Shown here: positions 1 to 5,770 of the stretch, piece by piece
How positions within the stretch are numbered: position 1 is the first letter of the stretch
How the letters are laid out: each line of letters opens with the position of its first letter
Assembly: GCA_003451975.1 (NCBI GenBank)
Contig: DMIX01000067.1
Span: 1 to 8,590 of the forward strand
Origin: Propionibacteriaceae bacterium
GTDB lineage: Bacteria; Actinomycetota; Actinomycetes; Propionibacteriales; Propionibacteriaceae
Length of the DNA: 8,590 nucleotides
Direction of reading: 5' to 3'
Notes under the pieces: generated by a model
Told to the model about the DNA's origin: nothing
Database searches by the model: none
The model's input: the letters and a program-made list of their open reading frames with translations, nothing else
Position numbers and translations under genes: made by a program

Positions 1-143
1 CCGAGACGGTGTTCGGCGCGGCGAAGATGCTGGCTCAGCGCGGGCTGGCTGTATCCCAGTGCTTCGGCTGCAGCGGTGATCGATCCCGCGTCGGCGATGG
101 CGCGGATGATCCGTACGGTGTGAAGATCCAACCCCTCAGTCAT
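1..143 (-). CDS. LysR-family transcriptional regulator, N-terminal part (runs off window)
   Basis: Only the first 47 codons are inside the window; the gene continues beyond base 1. Read on the minus strand from ATG at 143-141, the peptide is a typical LysR winged helix-turn-helix: 'LDLHTVRIIRAIADAGSIT' (residues 5-23), then 'AAAEALGYSQPALSQHLRR' (24-42). S32-L40 is the recognition helix, and the Q-P-A-L-S-Q core is the family signature. LysR proteins usually carry a C-terminal effector-binding domain, which is not visible here. They often control a divergent neighbour, and here the neighbour is the aminotransferase-fold gene starting 71 bases away, so that gene is the likely target (inference). 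The start is supported by a TAACCT -10 box six bases upstream. The effector is unknown. Confidence 0.9.
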   Translation of the reverse strand, partial: MTEGLDLHTVRIIRAIADAGSITAAAEALGYSQPALSQHLRRAEHRL

Positions 144-149
144 AACGAA

Positions 150-155
150 AGGTTA
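150..155 (-). promoter_or_regulatory. -10 box of the LysR gene (leaderless type)
   Basis: On the minus strand the hexamer TAACCT is followed by six bases (TTCGTT) and then the ATG at 143. This spacing puts the predicted transcription start on or next to the A of the start codon. No convincing -35 box is visible. Confidence 0.55.
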
Positions 156-166
156 TCAATACGAGA

Positions 167-210
167 GGCAGTCTGGTCTGGTGTGATCGATTGTCTGGGC
201 GGCAGTCTGG
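167..210. promoter_or_regulatory. direct repeat GGCAGTCTGG in the LysR/aminotransferase intergenic region
   Basis: The 10-mer GGCAGTCTGG occurs at 167-176 and again at 201-210, 34 bases apart (about three helical turns). Each copy contains the hyphenated palindrome CAG-T-CTG. Two more TCTGG copies lie between them (177-181, 194-198). The pair sits just upstream of the aminotransferase ATG at 215, where a LysR-type operator would be expected. No canonical T-N11-A box was identified with confidence, so operator function is inference. Confidence 0.35.
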
Positions 211-214
211 ATTC

Positions 215-1279
215 ATGACCGGAACCATGAGTTCAACACGGCTCGGAGTGGCCGAGCTCGCTGCCGCCTTCGACGTCAAGCCCGGCTACCTCGCTGCCTG
301 CGGCAACGGTGTGCTGCCGCGGGCAGCGGTAGCGGCCATGACTGCGGACCTTGCTCGCTGTGGGCTAGGAGAGGCCACCGCCGCCGATTACGACGCCATC
401 GTGACCCAGAGCAGGGGTTTGTTCGCCGACATCGTCGGAGTGCCCGCCGAATGGGTGGCGATCGGGCCGGCGGTCTCGCCAATGGTGGCGGTCGTGGCCG
501 CAGGCCTTCCCGACGGTGCGGAAGTGCTCGTCGCCGACGACGAGTTCTCCTCGATGGTGCTGCCCTTCCGGGCCACCGGACGGCTGGTGGTGCGGACGGT
601 GCCGTTGGTCGAATTGGCTGGAGCCATCACCGACGACACCGCCGTGGTGGCGTTTTCGCTGGTGCAGTCAGCCACCGGTGAGGTGGCTGATTCGGTGGCG
701 ATCGCTGCGCGGGCTCGGGCCCACCAGGCGCTGAGCGTTGTTGACCTCACGCAGGCCGCCGGCGTCATGGGAGTGGATGCCACCCAGTTCGATGTCACCA
801 TTTCCCATGTCTACAAGTGGCTGTGCAGTCCCCGCGGGGTTGCCTTCCTGACGGTGCGTCCCGAGGTGCTGCCGCGGCTGCGGCCCGTACTCGCCGGGTG
901 GTATTCGGATGAGAACCCCTGGGGCAACTGCTACTGGCCGCGGGTCGCCGAACCGCGTGGTGCGCGGCAGTTTGATACCAGTCCGGCCTGGCAGGCTTTC
1001 GTGGGGGCACGCGAATCGCTGCGGCTGTTCGCCGAGGCCGATCTCGAGGCGGTATGGGCGCACGCCTGCGACCTGGGGGATCAGCTGTGTCGCGGTTTGG
1101 GAATCCCCGAGCAACATCGAGCGATCGTGAGCTGGCCCGATCCTGATCATGCCAAACTGGCTCGGCTGACTGCTGCTGGGCTGCGCGCTTCAGGTCCGCT
1201 GGGGTTGATCCGGGTGGCCTTCCACGTGTGGAACACCCCTGAGGATGTGGCCGCAGTGCTGCAGGCGCTGGGCCGCTGA
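215..1279 (+). CDS. class-V aminotransferase-fold PLP-dependent enzyme (kynureninase/cysteine desulfurase superfamily)
   Basis: A protein of about 354 residues with the fold-type I PLP core in the expected order. A large-domain segment ends in 'VVDLTQAAG', whose Asp (about residue 177) should hold the pyridine nitrogen and whose Gln (about 180) lies near the PLP O3'. Then comes 'SHVYKWLCSPRG', with His about 198 and the Schiff-base Lys about 201. A C-terminal 'GARQFDTSPAW' segment (about 250) includes a candidate carboxylate-binding Arg. This places it with class-V aminotransferases, isopenicillin-N-epimerase-like and kynureninase-like proteins. The exact substrate cannot be read from sequence. 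An in-frame TTG at 191 and an ATG at 227 are alternative starts; none has a strong Shine-Dalgarno, and the ATG at 215 is a compromise. It is divergent from a LysR gene, its probable regulator. Its TGA abuts the stop of the converging YchJ-like gene with no bases between. Confidence 0.85.
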   Translation: MTGTMSSTRLGVAELAAAFDVKPGYLAACGNGVLPRAAVAAMTADLARCGLGEATAADYDAIVTQSRGLFADIVGVPAEWVAIGPAVSPMVAVVAAGLPDGAEVLVADDEFSSMVLPFRATGRLVVRTVPLVELAGAITDDTAVVAFSLVQSATGEVADSVAIAARARAHQALSVVDLTQAAGVMGVDATQFDVTISHVYKWLCSPRGVAFLTVRPEVLPRLRPVLAGWYSDENPWGNCYWPRVAEPRGARQFDTSPAWQAFVGARESLRLFAEADLEAVWAHACDLGDQLCRGLGIPEQHRAIVSWPDPDHAKLARLTAAGLRASGPLGLIRVAFHVWNTPEDVAAVLQALGR

Positions 1280-1645
1280 TCAGTCCTCGGCCGGAGCCAG
1301 ATAGACCCAGCGTCCGCCGTATTCGACGAATTTTGAGCGTTCCCGTACGAAGCCGCGACCGCCCGGGCCACGGAATCGCGCCACGAATTCGACCTCGTCG
1401 TCGGTGGCGGCGACGACATGCAGTGACAGCCACTCAAGACCCTCGCCCAGCTCGACGCGTTGCGGACGGGTATCGGGATGCCAGGTGTCTTCCAGGTAGG
1501 CCGCGTCGCCGATGGCGAACGCGCTGTAGCGAGATCGCATGAGCTGTTCGGCGGTTGCGGCGAAAGCGGTGCCGTCATGCAGCCGGCCACAGCAATCGCC
1601 GTAGCTGAAACCACTGCCACAGGGGCAGTCGTCGCTGGCGTCCAT
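1280..1645 (-). CDS. YchJ-family (UPF0225) SEC-C motif protein
   Basis: A 121-residue protein opening with a SEC-C zinc-binding motif, 'CPCGSGFSYGDCC' (Cys7, Cys9, Cys18, Cys19). It continues with the YchJ signature 'AEQLMRSRYSAFA' (about 32-44) and 'YLEDTWHP' (about 50-57). The remainder is an NTF2-like alpha+beta domain. The function of YchJ proteins is not established; the SEC-C motif binds zinc in SecA and other proteins. Escherichia coli YchJ is longer and, as I recall, has a second C-terminal SEC-C motif; this one stops before any such motif. The ATG start is supported by TAAGGT seven bases upstream. It is divergent from the LOG-family gene (66-base gap) and converges with the aminotransferase gene. 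Confidence 0.88.
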   Translation of the reverse strand: MDASDDCPCGSGFSYGDCCGRLHDGTAFAATAEQLMRSRYSAFAIGDAAYLEDTWHPDTRPQRVELGEGLEWLSLHVVAATDDEVEFVARFRGPGGRGFVRERSKFVEYGGRWVYLAPAED

Positions 1646-1648
1646 GAG

Positions 1649-1688
1649 CCCGACCTTAGCGCTCCGGACGCGCTCCGGTCAGGTCGGG
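1649..1688. promoter_or_regulatory. divergent promoter region with tandem and inverted repeats
   Basis: Between the YchJ-like and LOG-family genes, CCCGACCT (1649-1656) and AGGTCGGG (1681-1688) form a perfect 8-base inverted repeat. Inside it are two direct copies of GCGCTCCGG (1659-1667 and 1670-1678), 11 bases apart, about one helical turn. The left arm overlaps the YchJ -10 box and the right arm lies 11 bases before the LOG -10 box, so a single bound protein could affect both genes. Operator function is inference. Confidence 0.4.
1653..1658 (-). promoter_or_regulatory. -10 box of the YchJ-like gene (leaderless type)
   Basis: TAAGGT on the minus strand, followed by seven bases and the ATG at 1645. 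A weak -35 candidate, CTGACC, lies at 1682-1677 with an 18-base spacer. Confidence 0.55.
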
Positions 1689-1699
1689 TTGCAGAAGAC

Positions 1700-1705
1700 T
1701 AGATT
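1700..1705 (+). promoter_or_regulatory. -10 box of the LOG-family gene (leaderless type)
   Basis: TAGATT followed by GGCGTC and then the GTG at 1712. The expected transcription start falls at the start codon. No clear -35 hexamer was found. Confidence 0.55.
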
Positions 1706-1711
1706 GGCGTC

Positions 1712-2464
1712 GTGACCAAGCGAACTCAACCGCGGGTGATCCGCAACTTCGACCAGGTGCTGGCCACCACCAACGACGAGCGGCTATTGGCGGCCCGTGA
1801 TGACGGGTCCTGGGTGCACTCCGATCCGTGGCGGGTGCTGCGCATCCAATCGGAGTTCGTCGAGGGCTTCGGAATGCTGGCCGAGCTCGGGCCCGGAATC
1901 GGCGTCTTCGGCTCGGCACGGGCCAAGCCCGACAGCGAGCACTACGGCGCAGCAGAACGCATTGGTGCCGGTCTGGCTGAGGCCGGCTATGCCACCATCA
2001 CAGGCGGTGGACCGGGCGTCATGGAAGCCGCGAATAAAGGCGCCTTGGAAGCGGGCGGCATCTCGGTGGGGTTGGGTATCGAGTTGCCCTTCGAACAGGC
2101 GCTCAATCGCTATGTCTCGCTCGGCATCAACTTCCGCTATTTCTTTGCTCGCAAAGTGATGTTCTTGAAGTACTCCCACGGTTTCGTGGTGATGCCCGGT
2201 GGATTCGGGACCTTCGATGAAGTGTTCGAAGCCGTGACGCTGGTCCAGACTCACAAGGTGCGCTCGTTCCCGATGGTGCTGTTCGGCTCTGATTTCTGGT
2301 CGCCGCTGCTCGATTGGCTCGGTGGTCAGGTGCTGGGAAACGGCTACATCGGTGAACGTGATCAAAAACTGCTGCAAATGACCGATGACCCGGATGAAGC
2401 GGTGGCCTTGGTGACGGCGGCGAATCCGCCGCAACCGGAGCCCCGCGAAACCGTCGAGTCCTGA
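1712..2464 (+). CDS. LOG-family (TIGR00730) Rossmann-fold nucleotide-binding protein
   Basis: A 250-residue protein of the LOG/lysine-decarboxylase-like family. Characterised members are cytokinin riboside 5'-monophosphate phosphoribohydrolases, which release a free base from an N6-modified AMP. Visible landmarks are 'GVFGSARAK' (64-72), 'GGGPGVMEAANKGALEAGG' (98-116), 'FFARKVMFLKYSHGFVVMPG' (144-163) and the family motif 'PGGFGTFDE' (162-170). R147/K148 and E170 correspond to the catalytic and phosphate-binding positions. About 50 N-terminal residues precede the core, as in longer actinobacterial homologues. Substrate is not predictable: nucleotide hydrolysis is the family role, and older 'lysine decarboxylase' labels are misleading. 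The GTG start is backed by the -10 box just upstream. The DivIVA-like gene follows after 20 bases but has its own promoter-like box. Confidence 0.9.
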   Translation: MTKRTQPRVIRNFDQVLATTNDERLLAARDDGSWVHSDPWRVLRIQSEFVEGFGMLAELGPGIGVFGSARAKPDSEHYGAAERIGAGLAEAGYATITGGGPGVMEAANKGALEAGGISVGLGIELPFEQALNRYVSLGINFRYFFARKVMFLKYSHGFVVMPGGFGTFDEVFEAVTLVQTHKVRSFPMVLFGSDFWSPLLDWLGGQVLGNGYIGERDQKLLQMTDDPDEAVALVTAANPPQPEPRETVES

Positions 2465-2472
2465 GCAGCCGG

Positions 2473-2478
2473 TAAAGT
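2473..2478 (+). promoter_or_regulatory. -10 box of the DivIVA-like gene (leaderless type)
   Basis: TAAAGT followed by TGCGCC and the ATG at 2485. It lies in the 20-base gap after the LOG gene, so the DivIVA-like gene may be transcribed on its own as well as by read-through. Confidence 0.5.
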
Positions 2479-2484
2479 TGCGCC

Positions 2485-2784
2485 ATGACTTGGGCCATAG
2501 CGACTATCGCCGTGATCGTGTTGGGACTGGCCGCTGTGGCTGCCTCGGGCAGGCTGGGCGAAATGCCGAACACGGTGACCGACATTCCGCAGCCGCATGT
2601 TCCGTCCGGCACTTTGACCGGAGATGATCTGCGCGGCATCCGGTTTGCGGTGGTACCTCGGGGATACTCGATGCAGCAGGTCGACGAACTCCTCGACCGC
2701 ATGGCAGAGCAGCTTGACGATGCCGCGCAGGGTCGTGACCTGTCGGCTTGGGGACGTCCCTCCTGGGAACCCGTGCAGGACTGA
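2485..2784 (+). CDS. small membrane-anchored DivIVA-motif protein
   Basis: A 99-residue protein. Residues 3-21 form a hydrophobic membrane segment ('WAIATIAVIVLGLAAVAAS'). A short linker is followed by 'LRGIRFAVVPRGYSMQQVDE' (49-68) and 'LLDRMAEQL' (69-77). This second part matches the short DivIVA-type motif of actinobacteria, where an 'F....RGY....VD..L' core precedes a coiled coil. Such proteins are linked to cell division or polar growth mainly by analogy with DivIVA/Wag31; no function is shown for this small form. The Mycobacterium tuberculosis counterpart is, from memory, Rv1209. It sits between the LOG-family gene and the DUF3117 gene and has its own -10 box. Confidence 0.8.
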   Translation: MTWAIATIAVIVLGLAAVAASGRLGEMPNTVTDIPQPHVPSGTLTGDDLRGIRFAVVPRGYSMQQVDELLDRMAEQLDDAAQGRDLSAWGRPSWEPVQD

Positions 2785-2822
2785 AGCACGCCCCCGATGC
2801 CAGCCATGTCGGCGAAGGGTGG

Positions 2823-2866
2823 AATAATAGACGCCAGTTGGATTCCGAATCAGCCAGAAACAGGGG
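2823..2866 (+). promoter_or_regulatory. candidate promoter and Shine-Dalgarno of the DUF3117 gene
   Basis: AATAAT at 2823-2828 is the only -10-like hexamer upstream. It predicts a leader of about 40 bases. AGGGG at 2862-2866 precedes the ATG at 2874 by seven bases and is the best Shine-Dalgarno in the window. This gene therefore seems to use a conventional leader, unlike most of its neighbours. No good -35 was found. Confidence 0.45.
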
Positions 2867-2873
2867 TATTGCG

Positions 2874-3044
2874 ATGGCAGCGATGAAACCACGGACCGGG
2901 GATGGACCGATCGAGGTGGCCAAGGAAGGTCGCGTGATCGCCATGCGTATTCCGGCCGAGGGTGGTGGTCGCCTCGTTATCGAGATGAACGCCGTTGAAG
3001 CTGCGGAGTTGAAGGCCGCGCTGGAAGGCGTCGTCCTCGCCTGA
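2874..3044 (+). CDS. DUF3117 small conserved protein
   Basis: A 56-residue protein starting MAAMKPRTGDGPIEVAKEGR, with 'VIAMRIPAEGGGRLVIEMNA' (21-40) and an Ala/Leu-rich C-terminal helix 'VEAAELKAALEGVV' (41-54). The whole length matches DUF3117, a family confined largely to actinobacteria and without a known function (Rv1211 in Mycobacterium tuberculosis, from memory). The same frame is open upstream to 2748, but the ATG at 2874 is chosen for its AGGGG Shine-Dalgarno and because the family begins with this Met-Ala-Ala-Met-Lys-Pro sequence. It is followed at once by a strong hairpin terminator. Confidence 0.92.
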   Translation: MAAMKPRTGDGPIEVAKEGRVIAMRIPAEGGGRLVIEMNAVEAAELKAALEGVVLA

Positions 3045-3056
3045 CCTTTCTTGCAC

Positions 3057-3093
3057 AACGGGCTTCGAGACTTCGCGTGTCTCGAAGCCCGTT
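3057..3093 (+). terminator. hairpin terminator after the DUF3117 gene
   Basis: A perfect 15-base stem, AACGGGCTTCGAGAC (3057-3071) with its complement (3079-3093), closes a 7-base loop TTCGCGT. It begins 12 bases after the stop codon. The downstream tail (CTGCTTG) is not a true U-run, as is common for actinobacterial terminators. Confidence 0.85.
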
Positions 3094-3110
3094 CTGCTTG
3101 CCCCAACCGT

Positions 3111-3182
3111 CCACCTCGCTACATGTAGGTCACGTTGCTACCTTCGCGCCGGTAGCAACGTGACGTAGCTGTAGCGAGGTGG
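3111..3182. repeat. nested 72-base inverted repeat between DUF3117 and glgM/glgA
   Basis: An outer 13-base stem CCACCTCGCTACA (3111-3123) pairs with 3170-3182. An inner 14-base stem GTCACGTTGCTACC (3129-3142) pairs with 3151-3164 around an 8-base loop TTCGCGCC. The two stems are separated by 5-by-5 unpaired bases. CTACATGTAG (3119-3128) in the left arm is itself a palindrome. The end lies seven bases from the glgM/glgA stop, so a terminator for that minus-strand gene is the simplest role. No U-run flanks it on either strand, and a dispersed palindromic repeat is the alternative. Confidence 0.75.
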
Positions 3183-3189
3183 GGCGGGG

Positions 3190-4386
3190 CTAGCGGGAGT
3201 GGTGGAAGGCGATCGCCTTCTCGTAGACGGCGATGGTCTGAGCGGCGATGTGCTCCCAGGAGAATTCCTCGATGCAGCGCTGACGTCCGGCCGTGCCATA
3301 GCGGGCAGCGAGCGCCGGGTCGCGAGTGAGACGGTTCACTTGCTCGGCGAATCGGGCCTCGAAACCGGCAACGTGTGCCGGGTCCTCGGCCTGCTTCGGG
3401 TCGTAGGACACCAGGGAACCCGTTTGGCCGTCCACGACGACCTCGGGAATCCCGCCGACAGCCGAGGCGACGACGGCAGTCTCGCAGGCCATCGCCTCCA
3501 GATTCACGATGCCCAGCGGCTCGTACACCGACGGGCAGGCAAACACGGTGGCGTGGGTGAGCACCTGGCGCACCGAGGCCCGTGGCAACATCTCAGGCAC
3601 CCAACGCACACTTCCGGGACGGGACTTGCTCAACTCGGCGAAGGCATCCTCGAACTCGGCGGCGATCTCAGGGGTGTCGGGGGCGCCGGCCAGCAGCAGC
3701 AACTGGGTGTCGGGATCGAATTCCTGGGCGGCGCGCACCAGGTGCACCAGCCCCTTCTGGCGCGTGATGCGTCCCACGAACACCACCAAAGGCCGATCCC
3801 GGTCCACACCCAGGGAGTCCACCACGTCGGTGTCGCCGTCGGGACGGAACTCATCGGTGTCGATGCCGTTCTTCACCACATGGACGCGAGCCGGGTCAAG
3901 CTCGGGGTAGGAATCCAACACATCGCGACGCATGCCTTCACTGACCGAGATCACCGCAGCGGCATCGAGGAAGGCAGACTTCTCCGCCCAACTCGACACC
4001 CGGTACCCACCGCCGAGCTGTTCTGCTTTCCACGGACGGTGCGGCTCCAAAGAATGTGAGGTGACCACGTGCGGAACATCGAGCAGTTTGGAGCCCAGCA
4101 ATCCGGCGAAATTGGCGTACCAGGTGTGGGAGTGGATCACGTCCACCTCGCCGATCGCATTCGCCATCGCCACATCGGTGCCGATCACCCGCACGGCGGC
4201 GTTGGCTCCTTCGGGGAAGGTCTCGGGATGGGCCGTGGCGCCTTCCCGGGGCTCGCCCATGCACTGAACCTCGACACTGTCGGCGAAGCGACGCAGTTGG
4301 GGTACCAGTTGTCCGACGTGGACGCCGGCGCCGCCATAGATGTGTGGGGGGTACTCGCGGGTCAGGATGGATACACGTAAGGCCAT
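3190..4386 (-). CDS. glgM: GT4 glucosyltransferase: actinobacterial glycogen synthase / maltose-1-phosphate synthase
   Basis: A 398-residue GT-B glycosyltransferase of family GT4. Landmarks are 'TREYPPHIYGGAGVHV' (9-24), the N-terminal acceptor and donor glycine loop; 'HSHTWYANFAG' (85-95); 'FVGRITRQKGLVHLV' (203-217), with the phosphate-binding Arg207 and Lys211; and 'YEPLGIVNLEAMA' (288-300), holding the E-x7-E pair Glu289/Glu297. Proteins of this type were long annotated as GlgA. The mycobacterial homologue (Rv1212c, GlgM) joins ADP-glucose to glucose-1-phosphate to give maltose-1-phosphate for GlgE-type glucan synthesis. Which activity applies here cannot be fixed from this window, because no glgE is visible. 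It is divergent from glgC, which supplies ADP-glucose. The ATG at 4386 gives the family-typical N-terminus; a weak TATGAC (4403-4398) may be its -10 box. Confidence 0.92.
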   Translation of the reverse strand: MALRVSILTREYPPHIYGGAGVHVGQLVPQLRRFADSVEVQCMGEPREGATAHPETFPEGANAAVRVIGTDVAMANAIGEVDVIHSHTWYANFAGLLGSKLLDVPHVVTSHSLEPHRPWKAEQLGGGYRVSSWAEKSAFLDAAAVISVSEGMRRDVLDSYPELDPARVHVVKNGIDTDEFRPDGDTDVVDSLGVDRDRPLVVFVGRITRQKGLVHLVRAAQEFDPDTQLLLLAGAPDTPEIAAEFEDAFAELSKSRPGSVRWVPEMLPRASVRQVLTHATVFACPSVYEPLGIVNLEAMACETAVVASAVGGIPEVVVDGQTGSLVSYDPKQAEDPAHVAGFEARFAEQVNRLTRDPALAARYGTAGRQRCIEEFSWEHIAAQTIAVYEKAIAFHHSR

Positions 4387-4486
4387 GCAGTGATGGTGTC
4401 ATATCGCCGGTGACGGCGTTTCCGGTTCTGCGTGGAAGCCGGGCATAGAAGTCGGTGAAAATCCGGTGAGCAATTTGCGCGTTTCC

Positions 4487-4515
4487 TTGTCGCCGACCCC
4501 TCCCTGGCCTAGGTT
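4487..4515 (+). promoter_or_regulatory. glgC promoter (-35 and -10), leaderless type
   Basis: TTGTCG (4487-4492) and TAGGTT (4510-4515) are separated by 17 bases. The -10 box is six bases from the glgC ATG. This is the best matched -35/-10 pair in the window. The rest of the 135-base glgM/glgC gap holds three loose (C/T)CGGTGA copies and nothing else I could assign. Confidence 0.65.
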
Positions 4516-4521
4516 CAGAAC

Positions 4522-5745
4522 ATGAGCAGCGGACCGAATGTCCTGTCCATTGTCTTGGCCGGTGGCGAGGGGAAACGGTTGATGCCGCTGACCGCCGACC
4601 GTGCCAAGCCCGCAGTGCCCTTCGGTGGCACCTATCGCCTGATCGACTTCGTGTTGTCCAACCTGGCGAACTCCGATTTGACCAAGGTTTGTGTGCTCGC
4701 CCAGTACAAGTCCCACTCTCTGGACCGCCACATCACGCTGACCTGGCGGCTGTCCCCACTGCTGGGCTCTTACGTCACCTCGGTACCTGCCCAGCAGCGA
4801 ACCGGCAAGCAGTGGTACCAGGGCAGTGCCGATGCCATTTACCAGTCGATGAACCTGATCAACGACGAGGATCCCGACTATGTGGTGGTCTTCGGAGCCG
4901 ACAACATCTACCGGATGAATGTCGACGACATGGTGCAGGCTCACGTCGATTCAGGAATGGACGCCTCCATCGCAGGCATTCGGGTGCCGCGCGGTGAAGC
5001 GTCCGCATTCGGCATCATCGACGCCGGCCCGGACGGCCGGATCAAGGAGTTCTTGGAGAAGCCCATCGATCCGCCAGGTCTTCCCGGTAGTCCGGAGGAG
5101 TCCTTCGCCTCGATGGGCAACTACGTGTTTACCCGCACCGCCTTCGTCGATGCGCTCATCGCGGACGCGTCGGATCCGGCCTCGCGTCACGACATGGGCG
5201 GGAACATCATCCCCAACTTCGTGAATCAGGGTCGTGCTCAGGTGTACGACTTCACCTCCAACAATGTGCCCGGGGCCACGGAGAAGGACCGCAACTACTG
5301 GCGTGATGTCGGCACCATCGAGGCCTACCACGCCGCCCACATGGATCTGGTGTCGGTTGAACCCGAGTTCAACCTGTACAACCGCAAATGGCCGATCTGG
5401 ACTTCACAGGCCCAGCTTCCCGGCGCCAAGTTCACGCTGCGCGGTACCGCGGAGGATTCCATCGTCAGCGCGGGCTGCATCATCTCCGGTGGCGATGTGG
5501 ACCGATCGGTGCTCTCTCCGAATGTGATGGTCGACAAGTGGGCCAAGATTGAGCAGTCGATCATCTTCTCTGGCTGCCGTATCGGCCGAAACGCTGTGGT
5601 GCGCAACGCGATCTTGGACAAGAACGTGGTGGTTCCCGACGGTGTGGAGATCGGGGTGGATCCCGATCACGATCGGGAGCGCGGTTTCCATGTGGAAAAG
5701 GGCATCACCGTGGTCGCCAAGAACGTCGTGGTTCCCCACAACTGA
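4522..5745 (+). CDS. glgC: glucose-1-phosphate adenylyltransferase (ADP-glucose pyrophosphorylase)
   Basis: A 407-residue protein of full family length. It makes ADP-glucose and pyrophosphate from ATP and glucose-1-phosphate, the committed step to glycogen and related glucans. The nucleotidyltransferase domain shows '[19 protein letters not shown]' (12-30), '[15 protein letters not shown]' (33-47), '[11 protein letters not shown]' (99-109), '[11 protein letters not shown]' (123-133, with the metal-binding Asp), 'EFLEKP' (176-181) and 'YWRDVGT' (259-265). From about residue 300 there is a left-handed beta-helix with hexapeptide-like repeats ('[12 protein letters not shown]', '[20 protein letters not shown]'). 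It is divergent from glgM/glgA. Its stop codon lies inside a hairpin shared with the converging methyltransferase gene. Family members are usually allosterically regulated by glycolytic intermediates; this is not readable here. Confidence 0.97.
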   Translation: MSSGPNVLSIVLAGGEGKRLMPLTADRAKPAVPFGGTYRLIDFVLSNLANSDLTKVCVLAQYKSHSLDRHITLTWRLSPLLGSYVTSVPAQQRTGKQWYQGSADAIYQSMNLINDEDPDYVVVFGADNIYRMNVDDMVQAHVDSGMDASIAGIRVPRGEASAFGIIDAGPDGRIKEFLEKPIDPPGLPGSPEESFASMGNYVFTRTAFVDALIADASDPASRHDMGGNIIPNFVNQGRAQVYDFTSNNVPGATEKDRNYWRDVGTIEAYHAAHMDLVSVEPEFNLYNRKWPIWTSQAQLPGAKFTLRGTAEDSIVSAGCIISGGDVDRSVLSPNVMVDKWAKIEQSIIFSGCRIGRNAVVRNAILDKNVVVPDGVEIGVDPDHDRERGFHVEKGITVVAKNVVVPHN

Positions 5746-5770
5746 GGCTGGTTCGATCCAGGCTCAGTTG
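5739..5770. terminator. bidirectional hairpin spanning both stop codons of glgC and the O-methyltransferase gene
   Basis: CAACTGAG (5739-5746) pairs with CTCAGTTG (5763-5770) and CTGG (5748-5751) pairs with CCAG (5758-5761), with one G-G mismatch between them and a loop TTCGAT. The 32-base hairpin contains the glgC TGA (5743-5745) and the opposing stop (5764-5766). It is symmetrical, so it can act on transcripts from either side. Both proteins end in Asn-stop because of the palindrome. No U-run follows on either strand. Confidence 0.75.

Noticed and set aside
191..214. TTG start extending the aminotransferase by eight residues
   Set aside because: There is no ribosome site, and it would place coding sequence over the second operator-like repeat. 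TTG is a rare start, while ATGs follow at 215 and 227.
2748..2873. Longer DUF3117 reading from 2748
   Set aside because: It overlaps the DivIVA-like gene and lacks a ribosome site. The family N-terminus and AGGGG support the ATG at 2874.
3199..4059. 286-codon plus-strand open frame opposite glgM
   Set aside because: It lies wholly antisense to a gene with clear GT4 motifs, and its product is a low-complexity mix of Gly, His and Arg with no recognisable domain. Such shadow frames are usual in high-GC coding DNA.
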